Numbered from the stretch's first letter, positions 25,229-37,993 are shown. The stretch is 64,000 nucleotides of DNA from Pseudopithomyces maydicus (GCA_026873275.1 JANTUC010000012.1:1596783-1660782), one strand, 5' to 3'. Numbers and translations are program-made. The notes: generated by a model not told the origin, from the sequence alone.

Positions 25229-27228
25229 CTAAGAAGCATCCGTTTCATTAATCCTACGCTCTTCTTCATGAACCTTTGCCCACGACTCAGCGGTCATAAC
25301 TTTGAGACATGCTGGGCAAGAACCGCAATTGCCGCACCCGTTCATGACCAATCCATAGTCAGGATTCAGCAAATATCTATCCAGGTCCGGGTGTCCGTAA
25401 AATGGACTCGTCTGAAGCTCCTTGTCGGAGGCAGGCCATGGGAACGGTAACCTATGTTCTCGTGGTGCTGGTGTGGTTCGAGTATGGACCGGGATACCTG
25501 CCTTTCGGCCGGCTTCGATTGTCTTCGTGTACCACCTCTTAGTCTGAGGCGAGGTATCATCAATACCTTCCAGATATATCGCTCTGCATACATCGCCCTC
25601 CTCGCAAACACTCTTGTGATCTTCATTCTCTGCTTCGACTTTGCTTTCTTCATCAGAAGCAGCTTCCACCATCGTTTTGTCATTCGTGTCGTTGTTATTG
25701 TTGTCGAAATCATTTTGATCTTCGTCGTTCCCACTGTCATTGTCCAAATGATGATTCCAAATAAGGGTAGCCAATGCCTCATCAATCATGTCCGCTTCTT
25801 CTTCAGTTGGATCTCCCACTAGAACTAGGGCATCGTAAATAAATCCACCACCGTAAGTGTCCGAGATATACTCTGCAAGTTGACTACGCGAGGTTCCCCA
25901 TCGCCCTACCATATCCACATCCGGATCCAATCCGTTACCTGGTCCTCCTTTTCCTTCTGTCCACGGCGCACAAAGCATGATGTCGCTGACATGGACCGTA
26001 CATATTGGTGGTAGCCATACCTCGTCAGGATAGAACATTTGGCTGCGGTATCCGTGAACTGTTATTTCGCCATAAAGTAGGAAACTCCTTAGCCCGCTCT
26101 CCTTGACGGGCATGATACGATCAAGATCGAATGAGGATATGTCTCCGTTTTGGAATGCTACATGACGTAATTTTGTCGATGCGTCCTGCATCGTTTGCAA
26201 CAATTCGCCAGAAGATTGGTCATATGTCCCTAGATTTGCATCCTCAATCACAAGTTCCCGTAAATTGGGTGAAGAACCCGCCGGTAGCGTGTCGGCGAAC
26301 ATCACATTGTCTAGTTCGAATCGCTCTTCGTCCTCCTCGGTAACTGAGATACCATTAATATAAATCGATCGAAGGTTTGGTAGGCGAAAGAGGGGTAGCG
26401 TCTGAGTGGGCCAAGTTTGAAATCCATTTTCTGTTGGTGCTGCTCTTGATGGAACCCCTACAGCGACCCGGGACAACGATGCGAAACCTGGAGACCATGA
26501 ATTGTCTTCGACCTGGGCTGCTATTGCCAAAGATAGAAACTTGAGGCAAGAATCATGGTACCTGTATCGCCAAGTGATGTCAGACACTCCGCTCTCAATG
26601 CTAGTTATAGTTCGACTCACATATCCATTTCCTCGTTCTCGTTATCGTCCCCGGAAGTCTGCTTTTCTAGCTTCTTATATTTCACTAGTCTCACCGCCTT
26701 GAGATTAGGGCAAAGAGCTACTAGCATGCCCTTGAGAGCACCATCATCTCCTCCCTCCATTTTAATTCTCCAATGTCTGCTTTGCTCGCCATCTAAGTTC
26801 AATCTTGTCTGCATTAGTTTTTCAAGTGCGTTAAAATCACGCTCTTCTAAAATCGATGCCACATCTTGCGATAGGTCCATGCTCGTTTCCAAGTTGTCAT
26901 TGTTCTGTTCCGTCCGTTCAGGCAGCTGAAGAGTAACTGGGGTCCAGTCATCCCAAGTCGATCTTTCTGTCCAGAATTCGAGTGCTAATACATGAGATAT
27001 AGCAATAGGATCATAAATAATCGCCCGAGCTAGATCAAACAATGTATTTGGGGTGATATCCGAGGATGCCTTGTAGAGATTATGGCACTTCCGGTGGTGT
27101 CCAAGGATACCGTGTGAGTAATACGCTAGGTGTCTGCAGGTCAATGCCAGCTGAAGGTGTGTAGACCAATCGCAAAACTCAAGAATTCTCCCGATAAGCT
27201 CGACAGAGAGGTCTGTTATGCGTGCCAT
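25229..27228 (-). CDS. F-box-like protein with acidic C-terminal half
   Basis: Probable substrate adaptor of an SCF ubiquitin ligase. Two exons are inferred, 26621-27228 and 25229-26561, with a 59-nt intron. The first ~45 residues (ITDLSVELIGRILEF...LTCRHLAYYS) match the F-box pattern. The middle has leucine-rich stretches such as LRSIYINGI and LRELVIEDANL. Residues around 480-540 are rich in Asp, Asn and Glu. Near the C-terminus is CGNCGSCPAC, a close cluster of four Cys that could bind metal. The start MARITDLS (27228) is preferred over an ATG 24 bases upstream. The target is unknown. Confidence 0.7.
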
Positions 27229-27920
27229 TGTGTAGTGGAAAAGTGACCTCAATGAAAGGTGCGAGAGGTGGAAATTGTTAGCCTGTGGGAGCCTAGACTA
27301 TACCCGAACTTACCCGAATTTACCCGAATCTTGGCCGAATCCTTCCAACAATCATTGACCCCAATGAATAAATATGTGTGAAAGGGAACGAGTCTTATCA
27401 TGATTTTAGTAAGGATCTAGGTAGGGTATTCTGACTTTAGCTAAAAGCAAATTAGACATAACGGATTTGCCAAAATTGAGTACAAGCATAATAGACGAAA
27501 CACAAGAGGGTGAATGTAATGCTGATAAGGACTATAGGGACTGAGTATTAGACTTCACTAAGTTCATGTGAAGGAGCCGAATGCGCACTTTCAACAGAAT
27601 CTTTCAAGTCCATCTCTATTTTAATGTTTTACACTCTTTCACAATCTTGCGTGGTGCAAAAGGTCAAAGGCTAATCAGTTTACCCCGAAAAGATGTGGCG
27701 AAGGATTTTGCTAACCCGTTAGTGGAGCTAGTTTGCGTGGCGTGACGATGCCTAAGTTGTACATATCCGATTCTCTATCTACCAGTCTAATACAGCCATT
27801 GGTTGACTTAGACCAATCGTCATGTGCCAGAAGTTTTTCCAGATGTGAATAAAGACATGATAGGAATTGGGGGAAATAAATGTACAGCTTGCATTCGATT
27901 GTGCTATCTTGTTACAGTTG
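27229..27920. other. Intergenic region
   Basis: There is no supported gene. Three near-copies of ACCCGAA(C/T)TT lie at 27303-27335, just upstream of the F-box gene. Confidence 0.5.
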
Positions 27921-29118
27921 CTAATCAGAATCAGAATCTGGGTCCGGATTCATAACCTGCAGTGGTCGCCGAGGGGGTGTTTCAGGCTCGCTGTCGGCCG
28001 GGCTCCCAGGCTCTGGTGTCGATGGTCTCTCAGGAACGGTAGGATCTTCTCCCTTCTTGAGCTTCGCTACATTTGCTACCCTCCTTGCATGCCACCGACA
28101 ATTGTTCAATACTATATTGTACTTGGGATGCTTGTTCAGAATGCTCTCCCCGGTCTGTAAAAAGTGTTGTGGATCTGCAAATTCCGGGCTGGCTGCCCCC
28201 TTGAACTTGTACTGACCAAGGGTGAATCTTGCCATATCGTTCTGGCAATCGTATTCCACAGTCTGTCGGTGTTTGCATACCGCGCCAAACTTCGCCTCAC
28301 AGCCTTGAACGTTGTGGTCCCTGAAGACTAGCTCGCTGGCGCTGGCCTCGAAGTCGAGCTCTCCCTGTTTGTTCTTGCGGACAGTGCCGACGATCAGCTT
28401 TGCATGATGATCCTGGCCGGGATTGGTCATGAACTTCAGCATGTAAGCTTGGTTCAGCTTCAATGTCTTGCCCTTCTTTCGAGCGGCAGCTTCAGCGACT
28501 TTGTAATTCTCGGTTTTGCCACAATCCTGGCTTCCTCCTGGGCCGGCGCGCTTGCAAGCCTTTTTCTTGAGGGGGCAGCTTTTCGTTCCATTTGCATTAC
28601 GCTTGCATTTCTGATTCTTCTTGGTTTTGGGGTTCTTCGTAGTAGGCCTTTTGGTCTTGGGCTTTCTCGTTGATGGTTTGTTTGTCGATTTCTTTTTCGA
28701 TGGGCGCTTCTTCGATGGCCGTTTCTTCGATGGTCGTTTCTTCGTTGGTCTCTTTTTCTGGGACGTGTCTTATGGGCTGGTCTGGTACCCCTTCCGCGGC
28801 CTGGTACTCATGTTAGCCAGTGTTTTTTCCCGACTATAGAATATCTTTCAGAGTAGTGATATGTTATGCCGTGCCCGAAGCGGTTTCGACTGGACTTTGA
28901 CAAAACATCACATTGGAATAGCTAGACTCACCACCGCCGCCTCTACTACGCCTCTTTTCTAAGCCATGTTCAACATCTGCATATGAACTAAATGCTCGAA
29001 CAGCTACGTCGCCTTCGATGCGTTCTGCAACCCCTGTCTCGACTGGCGCAAAGGGAATCGAGAATGCATACAGTGCCAAAAGGCCAAAGATACAAAATAT
29101 GTATTTGATAGGGCGCAT
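27921..29118 (-). CDS. Predicted secreted protein with KKRPS repeats and a C-terminal Cys/His domain
   Basis: No known family is recognised with confidence. Exon 1 (28932-29118) encodes a signal peptide (KYIFCIFGLLALYAFS) and a dibasic EKRR site suitable for Kex2 processing. A 163-nt intron (28769-28931) is inferred because it restores phase; the exact acceptor is uncertain. Exon 2 opens with about four tandem KKRP(S/T) units, then more Lys/Pro/Thr-rich sequence, a cluster of four Cys (KCKRN, SCPLKKKACKR, DCGK), a globular ~130-residue region containing NNCRWHARRVA, and an acidic Pro/Ser/Asp tail. The spliced length is ~344 residues. The NNCxxxA segment faintly recalls papain-like NlpC/LRAT folds; this is only a suggestion. 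Confidence 0.55.
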
Positions 29119-30291
29119 ATTCAGAGACACACGAATGGTATAGTCATAAACTGGGTTGTCGCAATAGAAGAGAAAAGTAAAGCAGGAAGCCGGCTACCCT
29201 GCAAAAGATTGTATAAATGTAAAGAGTGAACGGCTTACAGCATCACGCAAAGCCAAAATATTGAGTTAAATAACCCAGCTGAGAAGTAGATGTTGCTAAC
29301 AAGAAGATTGATTGCATAGTGTGCAGACACATATTTTAAATATCGGTGGGCGTGTTAATGTCCATGACACGGAGATTTGCACAACGAAAAACAACACTAA
29401 AATTAACCATAATACTGCTCAAAGCGCAGTCTATTATAGGCCCCACGGAGTATTTTGGTTGCCTGGATCGATGTCCGAGGGTGTTGACCTGACCGACCCA
29501 ATAAGACGGATTTGAGCAAGACACAGGAGCGACAAACATTGCGTCCTTTGTGAACAGCCCTGAATTCATAAAACCTAATAGTGCTGGGGGTGTAGCTCGA
29601 ATTATGTGAATTCTCGTGAGTGGCTACTAATTAATGTATAGAAGAGTTACGTAGTGTTAATCCTTACCTGCTAGTTTTCCCAGCAATGCGTATTTGTCTC
29701 AAATAGACCACGGAGAATATCTGAAATAATACAACTGCGCCACTATTCTATCCGAAAAGGCGCCCTATTAGTTCCAGTTCCTACGGCGCGCGTGAGGGAG
29801 GCGTTCAATAGTGTGTTGGTTTCTAGAATATTAATCCTAGTGTTATTTTGAGCATTGATATTAAGAAATTAATATTGTACGATGATATAAGAGAATGTAA
29901 GGTGGAATATCGTTCTGATAGAGAGGGCTCATGATTTTAACTGCAGGACTCCATGGAAAAGTAAAACAAGGCAACCAGAGGAATGGCGCAGCATGGGTAG
30001 CCTGACTTGTGATTGGGCGAACGTTTTGTCCAGATTTTAGCGCTGACACGGGACATCCTACAGTCGCTGCCCTCCGGCGCGAGGTTTCAAGGTTTTCTGT
30101 CACACCTATAGCAAACAGCGTAAGATAATTTGTGGGGAGAGAACTAGGGCTGGACCATCGTAAGGAAACACCGCTCACCGATTGCTGCTGCTGCTGCTGC
30201 TGCTACTGCTGCCCCACCACCACAGACTCCACTCTCTCTCAGTTTCTGGATATCCGAATCGAACGCCACTCGAGTGCACGATCTTGTCGCG
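29119..30291. other. Intergenic, divergent promoter region
   Basis: It lies between the secreted-protein gene (minus) and the hypothetical gene (plus). AT-rich around 29820-29940. A CTG-type microsatellite lies at 30183-30212. No gene is seen. Confidence 0.5.
30183..30212 (+). repeat. (TGC)n microsatellite
   Basis: Ten TGC-phase triplets with one substitution (TAC) lie about 80 bp upstream of the next ATG, in the likely 5' leader. Confidence 0.85.
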
Positions 30292-31300
30292 ATGGTGCTC
30301 TCGTCATTGTTCCGAGGCAAGAAGAAGGACAAGTCGCCTGCGCTCCCCTCAAACGAGGAGATGGACTTGCGATATCAGAAATGGCTCGATACCGTGACGA
30401 TCGGTATGCGCACTTGTATGATGAATGAACCAACCATGTGACTGAACATTGCACGCAGCCGATATTCGCGCCATGTTTCTAGACAACCTTCTCCACGGTC
30501 ACGAAGCCATTTCAGGACTGGTCAAAGCAGACGAGCTTGTGCACTTCGACAAAGTCACCGCGAGCCTCACGACCACATCTGATGGACAGATAGACGTATC
30601 ATCCGTCGTGCAGTATCTGAAAGAAGCACACGGTCCCAAAGCACAGGTCATAGGATCCGCAAGCTCGCTCTTGGAGAGCTTGATCCTAGCTCATGCACAT
30701 TTTCCCTTTTCGGAACCCGTCCCTTTGACTAGAGACTCGCTTCTTCGAGCGGTGATTCTGCTCACGTGGCTCTGCGATAAGTACTTTCGGCAGAGCGTCA
30801 GAATCGATCGGGACGACTTGATTCGCACCCGGAGTGAGACGTCTCGCCTCCAATTTATGTTCTCGGCACTGGCCTGCCCGCCGACCGGCTTGCCGACCGG
30901 CCCAGATCTTGTGGACGTACTTTGCAGACTAAACTATCCGATGGCACGAAGAAAAAAGCCCGAGAACGAACCGATTCGGAGGCCTGCAAGTGAATTGCAA
31001 CCTCTGGGTGAGCGGTTGCAGCTTACGGGAAAAGCCACCGTCATACAACCTGTGGCAACGACTGAACTTCGGCCTCTTGCGGACGTTGTTGCTTTGTTCC
31101 CGTTAAGATGGGAGGAGCCAGTGAAGGATGTGGGGTTGCAAGCGGGAGACTCGGTAGAGAAGGAGGAGTTCGTGAAATGGGCAAAGAGAGTACGTATTTC
31201 TCGTGAGGGTATATGTCTGCGATTCTCTACTAATAATATGCAGGTGAGGCTTTTAGACGTGCTGCATCAACTGTTTGAGGTTTTTTTTCGTGAGACGTAA
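30292..31300 (+). CDS. Conserved-looking hypothetical protein (possibly C-terminally truncated)
   Basis: Exons inferred: 30292-30403, 30459-31189 and 31244-31300, ~299 residues. It starts MVLSSLFRGKKKDK, a basic leader, then DLRYQKWLDTVTIADIRAMF across the first splice junction. A long helical region follows. There is no signal peptide or membrane segment. The last exon is only 19 codons (VRLLDVLHQLFEVFF..) and ends abruptly after a T8 run, so a longer ancestral protein may have been cut. I do not recognise the family; a TLDc-type protein lacking its C-terminal domain is one unproven idea. Confidence 0.6.
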
Positions 31301-32169
31301 GCGGCCTATCAAAGAGGAAGCTCGGTGTGGAATAAGGACCAATGATTTCTGACTGGTTTTGATAGTACATAGACATACAAGGAGTAGTTTCCTTGACGCG
31401 TCAGCTAACAATGTTAGCACATCAATCAGTGTAGCTAAGAGAATGGTGGATTTCTCCACACAGTGTGCGCATTTTACTTGTTAAACAGCACCATACGTGC
31501 CCGGGAGATGATATTGCACCATATCGACAGACCAGATACACACCCACCACTTTCATCAATCGGATCCTTCGATTCACACCAATCATACTACTATCTGCAT
31601 AGCTTAGTCAGCCGAAGCAGGCAGCTTACCCAGCTTAGCGACGTGGCTCGGTACCGCCTTTCAATTCGCCCGGCTCCTGCTTCTTGTGAGAATTTTCTTC
31701 ATCGGTGTTCAATATGTGTTCAGAGGTTCGCTGTCAGGACAAGGCAGGTGTAGAGTACCAGCCCCACACTTTAACGCCGCTGACGTTGAGCTCGAATTGG
31801 AATGTCATTGGGCTTATCGGGCTTATCGGATTTATCGTGGGGTAGCCAGGTTGAACCATAGCTGTGGGACGGAGTTGGACGAATACATACACTGTTCTCT
31901 TTATCTGTGGCTTGGCGTTGGATTCAATGGCGGCATGCCTCCACGAACGAGTGAGTGTAAACTCACTATATATATGAGGCTTTGTGTACCCATGATCTTA
32001 CTTCTTTGAATCCAAATCTTTTGTCTCTCTACCACAGGAAAATCTTGCTTCGGGTACTTTTGATTCGTTCCCGCCTGCGAACCGGCGCATCGACACCAAA
32101 CAATACCACCCGACAATCCAATCAAGCCTCAATTTTTCGAAACCCAAATCACAAACTCTCTTGCCCCCA
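31301..32169. other. Intergenic region
   Basis: There is no supported gene. A short duplicated GGGCTTATCG(G) unit is seen at about 31809-31826. The final ~170 bp is CT-rich and probably the leader of the next gene. Confidence 0.45.
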
Positions 32170-32535
32170 ATGGGTCCTCTCGATGTGATCACCGGTGTGG
32201 TCGGCATTCTGCTCCTTGGCTCAGGCATCTATGGAATCTTGTACCCAACAGACATGGCGCGCATCTTCGGCATCATCTCAGTGACGCGCGAGATGGCCGT
32301 CTTCTACCCGGGCTTGGGTGGACGCAACGTCAGCGCTGGACTCACTGTCTGGGCCCTCAAATACACGAGGCAGCGACGTGCCCTTGGAATTTTCATATTG
32401 TGCTGGACATTCGTTGGGTACGCGGATACGTATCTCTTGCTCATACACCCTGAGCCAGTGGATATGGTGTGGGGACATGTTTTCAATATCGGTTGGTTGA
32501 CTGTCGTGGCTATCCTGTTGATTAGGGGCGGCTAG
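32170..32535 (+). CDS. Small four-helix membrane protein (DUF4267-like)
   Basis: Single-exon gene of 121 residues with four predicted membrane helices. The features match fungal DUF4267 proteins in size, the R..A.FYPGLGGRNVSAGLT stretch after helix 1, and the RQRRALGIFIL third helix. Function is unknown in the family. The start at 32170 (MGPLDVITG) is the first ATG of the frame. Confidence 0.72.
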   Translation: MGPLDVITGVVGILLLGSGIYGILYPTDMARIFGIISVTREMAVFYPGLGGRNVSAGLTVWALKYTRQRRALGIFILCWTFVGYADTYLLLIHPEPVDMVWGHVFNIGWLTVVAILLIRGG

Positions 32536-32764
32536 GCTGTACAGACATGAGTAGAAGAAACTTGGCAGATTGGAGTGGAAGACTTCTGGTCTGATGGGGG
32601 TCAAGAGTAAGGGAAAATATGTGTGGATGGACTGAATGGAGAGAGAAGGATTCATAAACATGACGATATAGGTTCATATTCTAGTCTTGCTTTGAAATCC
32701 CTATAAGCAATTGTGTCGCTCTTTGTCCCTCACACGCCTCTATAGCTTAGCTCACCCTACGTCC

Positions 32765-35508
32765 TCACACCTCAGCACCGAACTGCTGCAAGTCAACGGC
32801 CCAATCCACACTCCCTCCGAAGTTCTGCTTTTTCCATTCCATCCTTCGCTTATCCTTCACGCTAGATGACATATAGCCGATATAATCGCCTGAAGTAGGT
32901 TTTCCGTTAGCATTTGACCAACAAACCGAAATTGATGCGGACAATAGGTGGACGTGCGTCCTTCAAAACTCACCCTTGTATAACAAAACGTCTGTATGAG
33001 AGGCGCCGTCGCGGAAACTTTCACCTTCCCCGCGTCCCACGATTTCCAGAATCTCCGCGTTCGCGATGTACCCGGCCTCCTTTGTGCAGCGCCCTGGCGT
33101 TGCGTCAGAAGTATCCCGTGTCCCTGTAAAGAGACAGGTAGGGCCATAGCAGCCATCTTGCGCCATGTGGAATGCTCGACCGTAGCTTGCTTCTCCAACG
33201 AAGATTTTCGAGTTAGGCATGCCGGACTTGGTAACTGCAAGATGTTAGTTGGGATTTGAATTCCGTGTTGCATAGTTTAGAACATACGCAAGGCGAGAGC
33301 ACTTCGTGTCTCCGTGATATTGACTGCGAGAATTGTTAGAACAAATCCAAGAGACGTAAGACACATCGTGAAGGTGAAAAGGGAGGCTATAGCTTACCAT
33401 GGCTCCGAATGCACTTCCCCGAAGGGCATGAGTCGAAGGCGTCTTTGTTGCCGTAATCCCACTGCCCGTGGAGATCATACGTCATATAGACAATATAGTC
33501 AATTGACGGAATCGTCAGTTTTATATTGAATGCTTTGAGATACCAATACGATGCTGGAGCTGCGATGGACACCGTCTTCCCAGTACCGACCTTCTTCTTC
33601 AACAGAGTGAGAAATTTGGCATAATCCAAGCCGTCGCTGAGTTTACCGATGGGTGAACCATTGACAAGAATATCTGTAGCCTGTAGATTTCTCGTTAGTG
33701 CTGTCTCTGGTATGCATCAAGATGTATGCGGTATTACAGGGTTATAAGGAAGGGTACGGACTTACACCAGGGTACTCCCAATCCATATCGACGCCGTCTA
33801 GGCCCTCATCGCTTAGAAACTGCGCAACATTGGTAGAGAAGAGGTCGCGGTTTGTTATGATTGCTTCTCGTAGAATGTTGTACGTGTCTGGACTCGTTGA
33901 GTAAGTCAACCCTCCAATGGACACAACACGCTTTACGCCCTTCAACGCCTTAAAGTCGGCCCACTGTTTGTATGGATCTTTGATGATCGGCTTCCAAGTC
34001 TGTGGGTCAATCTCTGCAAAAGCCCAGTGTATATGTGTATAGCTTCCATCTGTGTTCGCATTCTTTGCCTCTAACCGCAGGCAACTACGGTCCATGTTCC
34101 ATGATTCGTAGTAGCCAATGCGGGAGAATGATGTTGGTGCTCCTCCATTTTGCACAATTTGCGTGCCGCAGTTGGAGATGCAAGTGTTTTGGTATCCTGG
34201 CAGCGTTGCGCCTGGGGCGCCGCCCTCAGGTGCGTGGACCTCGCAATGCTGCGCGAAGATGCCGCAGTAGCCCCAGTTGCTACAACAGGCATTTAGGGGA
34301 CAGGGGTTGAGGCTAGCCAAGGAAATTGAAGAGTCAGAGGGAGGTGAGGTGCCTGGTTTCATGGGGCCGCACTCGACGCCTTGTTGGGGAGGTGGCAGGG
34401 GCGGTGCGCCGCTGCTCAAACACATCTTATAGCCCGCCATCATACCGGTGCATGTCGTCCATGCCCATGTCTTGCCTTTATTAAAGCTTTCAATATCAGA
34501 CACCGAGATACCATACTGCTGAGAAAGTGCGTAGCAGGTGTCGCCAAGCGCAATGACATGCTCTGCACATGTTCCGTTTGCGTTCTGCTTTGGAGGGTCG
34601 ACAGCTTGGGTGGCGAAAGAGTCGGAGTCTGAACTAGGGATATCGACAACGTTGACCTTAAACTTAATATCACTTGCTTTGACTTTCTTGTCTTCGACGC
34701 ATTTACCGTCGCTCCAACTTTTAGCTGACCCAATGGCTGCCTTCAGGTCAGTAGAGGAACCGACAAAGACACCAAGTGTTCGTTCAGCCTGTCCCTCTGT
34801 ACTGCACAACTGCGCAATGGTGTAATCAGACGTGAGGGTCTGCACATTCTCTTCCATGGTCGTCAGAACCGAGGACATAGTGCTTTTGCCTAAGCTCTTT
34901 CCAATATACGCACTTGCCGCTGTGCCATTATAGTATCCAAAGATAAAGTTTTCGTTGCAGTTCTTATCTGCGGCAAAGAACGCATTGAGTCCGTTCAAGA
35001 GGATCTCTGTCCGCTCCTGACTTCCCGACGGCCCGCTGTTCTCGGCTACCGATACTTTAAGCTGTTTGGTAGTAGCCTTCGCAGTGTCGGCTATCGTGCA
35101 TGCTGGAGCGCTCTTCAAGATGGGATCAAACAGACTCAAATCCTGCTTCGGATTCTCAACTTCCGTATCAGATGGCGTAAAGTGGGCTGATCCATCTTCA
35201 CTAGATGGAATCGTGCAAGTTCGGAGGATAACATCGTTGGTAAAGTCCTCAAGCATGCGCATGGATGAGAGCTGGACAAGCATGGGTTTTGTGCAGCGTT
35301 CCAGATTTTCGATGGAGAAGGATGTGGTCCAACTGTTTATATTCGAATAGTCGTTGCATCGGAGTGGACAAGGTTCCAGTGGAGCATATGTTATCTTGCT
35401 GGAACGCTTCAGGGAATGTTTTTCATAGTTGATTTGGCGTGCGAGAGCACCGACTGGAATATATGCAACGAGCTGACCGAAGGTCAGTAGAATGTTGGCG
35501 ATTTTCAT
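32765..35508 (-). CDS. Secreted GH18 chitinase with LysM and chitin-binding modules (class V, subgroup C-like)
   Basis: Hydrolyses chitin, outside the cell or at the cell wall. Exons inferred: 33766-35508, 33398-33680, 33288-33323, 32974-33234 and 32765-32889, ~815 residues. Order: signal peptide (ANILLTFGQLVAYIPVGALA), a ~250-residue N-terminal region, LysM at ~300-350 (GDTCYALSQQYGISVSDIESFN), Pro linker, hevein-type ChtBD1 (NACCSNWGYCGIF), then GH18 with the intact catalytic DGVDMDWEYPG at the first splice site, substrate-loop MTYDLHGQWDYGN, and C-terminal NFGGSVDWAVDLQQF. Module order resembles the killer-toxin-related fungal chitinases. All introns preserve frame and no break is seen. 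Confidence 0.9.
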
Positions 35509-36946
35509 GTTGGGAAGAGTTAATTCCCTAACAGCTGAAACATGGTAATGGAGAGATGGATACGTTCCAGATTTTATAGATGGGAGACTTCCCCCATCAA
35601 CAGTCCTGCGCTACGACGCAACACTGCTCAATATTGTAGCATGTAAGATGACTGCGTAAAATTTCTTGTCGGACTCAACACTTCATTACTGCCAAGGCAC
35701 TGCTGCCTTCCTAGACTCGTATTAATTTCTAAGTTTACATACAATCCTACGCGCGCGCGACATAGAGCAAAGCTGGATGAGGGAGTCGCCCACATTTTAA
35801 TAAGGTTGTAAATAGATTCTTGCATACTTCCAAGCTATTCTAGACAACAACTCCGAACATCCTACGCCGCTCTACAACTTCCGAGCATGTAACTAGTCTC
35901 TCAGGCAAAACTATTACCTCCTTAGAATAGGTAAAGTTTTTAATGTCCAGACTTTACAGTTTTATCCTGAGAAACGGACGTAGACAAGGTGCCCACTCAA
36001 GTACCGCCCTGCGGTGTTGAGACTGCACAACGTTATAGACGGACGGAAGATGTAGAGTTTTAATGGCCCCCACCTACCAAGATCCGGTGAGCAAAACACC
36101 GCGTCGCTGTATAAACCCCGAGTTACTCGCCTCGTCCCAACGTAATTTATCCGTAGCGTCTACAATGTAGAGATGTTTTTGCGCCTCGATTGTATTTAAC
36201 CGACCCCTGTAAGACCCATTGCTTTTGGCCGGTTACGAAAGTGCTAATCTCGGCAAGCCGCACTCTAAAATTCATCTCACATCTACCAGTCTACCCATGT
36301 AACATTGCGATTCCCCAGGCAGTTCATGGAATACATGATGTTGAAATGTTGAGTTGGAGGCGGCTCTCAGGAAAATTCTGCATCAAATGCTCTAAATTTG
36401 GACCCCTCCGATGAGATAGCTTGATTCTCCGCGCCCTCATCCCTTGATTTCACTTTCTCACGTTTGATCAAATGCTTAATGCTCATGCTTATTGAATCTC
36501 TTGCGTCTGACTTCCTTTGGCTGGAGTCGTCATGAACTGCACAGGTTCTTACGACAATAATTGGAAATCATTGCTGGGTAGATGCCTGGGCTGAATATAC
36601 TATTGTATTCAAGTGCGTCAGCAGAATTCTTGTCATGTTTGACCAACTATTCTGGTTGATGCGAGAAGAGTCCATTAGCGCGCTTGTGTTCTTACTCAGG
36701 ACACCTCAGTCAATCTCGCGTTCAGTCTCTAGAAGCAGCCTATTCAAGTCAATACATATCCACAGCACCCAATCCCCCCCCCCCCCCCCCCCCAGAGAAT
36801 TTGTCCAAACTTAATATTCTCCATGGGTGAGGCGTATCAGTTACGAGTGTAAAAGTTTGCAAATTTGGCAAATTTCACTTACAAAGCTTTTTCTGCAACC
36901 CCTTCTAAAACTGCTTGACTGTAAAACGCGATAAATTATTTTTCAG
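35509..36946. other. Intergenic region
   Basis: There is no supported gene. It holds the chitinase promoter at the left side and a 20-base poly-C tract at 36774-36793. Confidence 0.5.
36774..36793 (+). repeat. Poly-C tract (20 C)
   Basis: A run of about 20 consecutive C. Its length is not reliable given the apparent homopolymer errors elsewhere in the window. Confidence 0.8.
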
Positions 36947-37336
36947 CTGACCTCGATGACCACGATGGCGACACATTTCGAGACCTTTCCGCAAGAGAGT
37001 ATTTACCACCACTTGTGGGTGCGATGTTGAACGGTCATGTCGATCTTGCCCGGATGCTGCTCGCCCACAGAGCGAACCCAAACCTTGGATACCATGGTGT
37101 TATTCTGGACCGCGTGGTCCAATCTTTGTTCCTGCTGAAAAACTATTCAACTGACAATTAAGCTGCAGGTACTAGAAATTACGCAATTGTTGCTCAACTA
37201 CGGTGCAAGTACTAAGCTTGCGGCGCCCGTCTGGGAGGCAAAAGGTCATGATTGTGCTGGTGTTTCGAAGCCAATACATCAGAGAGTGACGGCAGTCTTG
37301 CGAAAGATTGGTTTTCGGTATCTGAAAAATTGCTAA
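36947..37336 (+). pseudogene. Ankyrin-repeat gene remnant
   Basis: An exon-like frame opens right after a TTTCAG acceptor and contains GAMLNGHVDLARMLLAHRANPNL, one clear ankyrin repeat. A second piece after another CTGCAG acceptor reads LEITQLLLNYGASTKLAAP, a second repeat, and ends at TAA 37334-37336. I find no start exon upstream and only two repeats, so this is probably a decayed or 5'-truncated gene. Confidence 0.5.
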
Positions 37337-37993
37337 AATTATTCAAGTGGGGCGATGCAGATTCGCTGGATGGGAAGTCATACTAAACCCGCATCCAACC
37401 ACCTTTCCGAAATCAGCCGACCCTTCTTATATCCTGCTTAGAAGCTTTTATCTTTAGTCTGTATCTTCTATTGCAAGATGTATCTTCCTCTGGCTCTGAT
37501 TTCTTCCGTCTTAACTGTCAGCGGTGAACGTTCCAGTTGCAAGCACTTCTCCAAGCATCACACGACTGCAATTTTCCAGTGTACAGTTATGTTCCTTGTA
37601 CATTTTACTATAATAGTGACACTCTCAGGTATGCGCGCCACGTTCAAGTTTCGTGACATCCACAGCGGTCGCGATCCTGCCGTACGTGAGCTGGCCTAGT
37701 CAACATCGAGCGCAGAGTCGGGCAAGAGCTCAACGGTGACAACTACACTCCCTAAAATGTTCAAGATCATTCAGAATATCTCCGGCGAGTTCCTAGAAGT
37801 CATTTACCCATCATGGTAACTGATGTAAAAAGTCGCCTGCGGAAGAGATGACAATGAATGTCGCCGCAGTGGTCGGAGACTTATTAATCTTTCCGAAGCA
37901 GGCTAGATTTTCCCTAGGAAAGGTGACTTCGTACCGATAATGGCTGTGGGAAAAAACACCTTCTTAATTCAATCCCATCTTATCTTCCAATCC

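Noticed and set aside
36774..36793. Poly-C run as a regulatory or telomere-like element
   Set aside because: A simple mononucleotide run with no periodic repeat; its length is unreliable.
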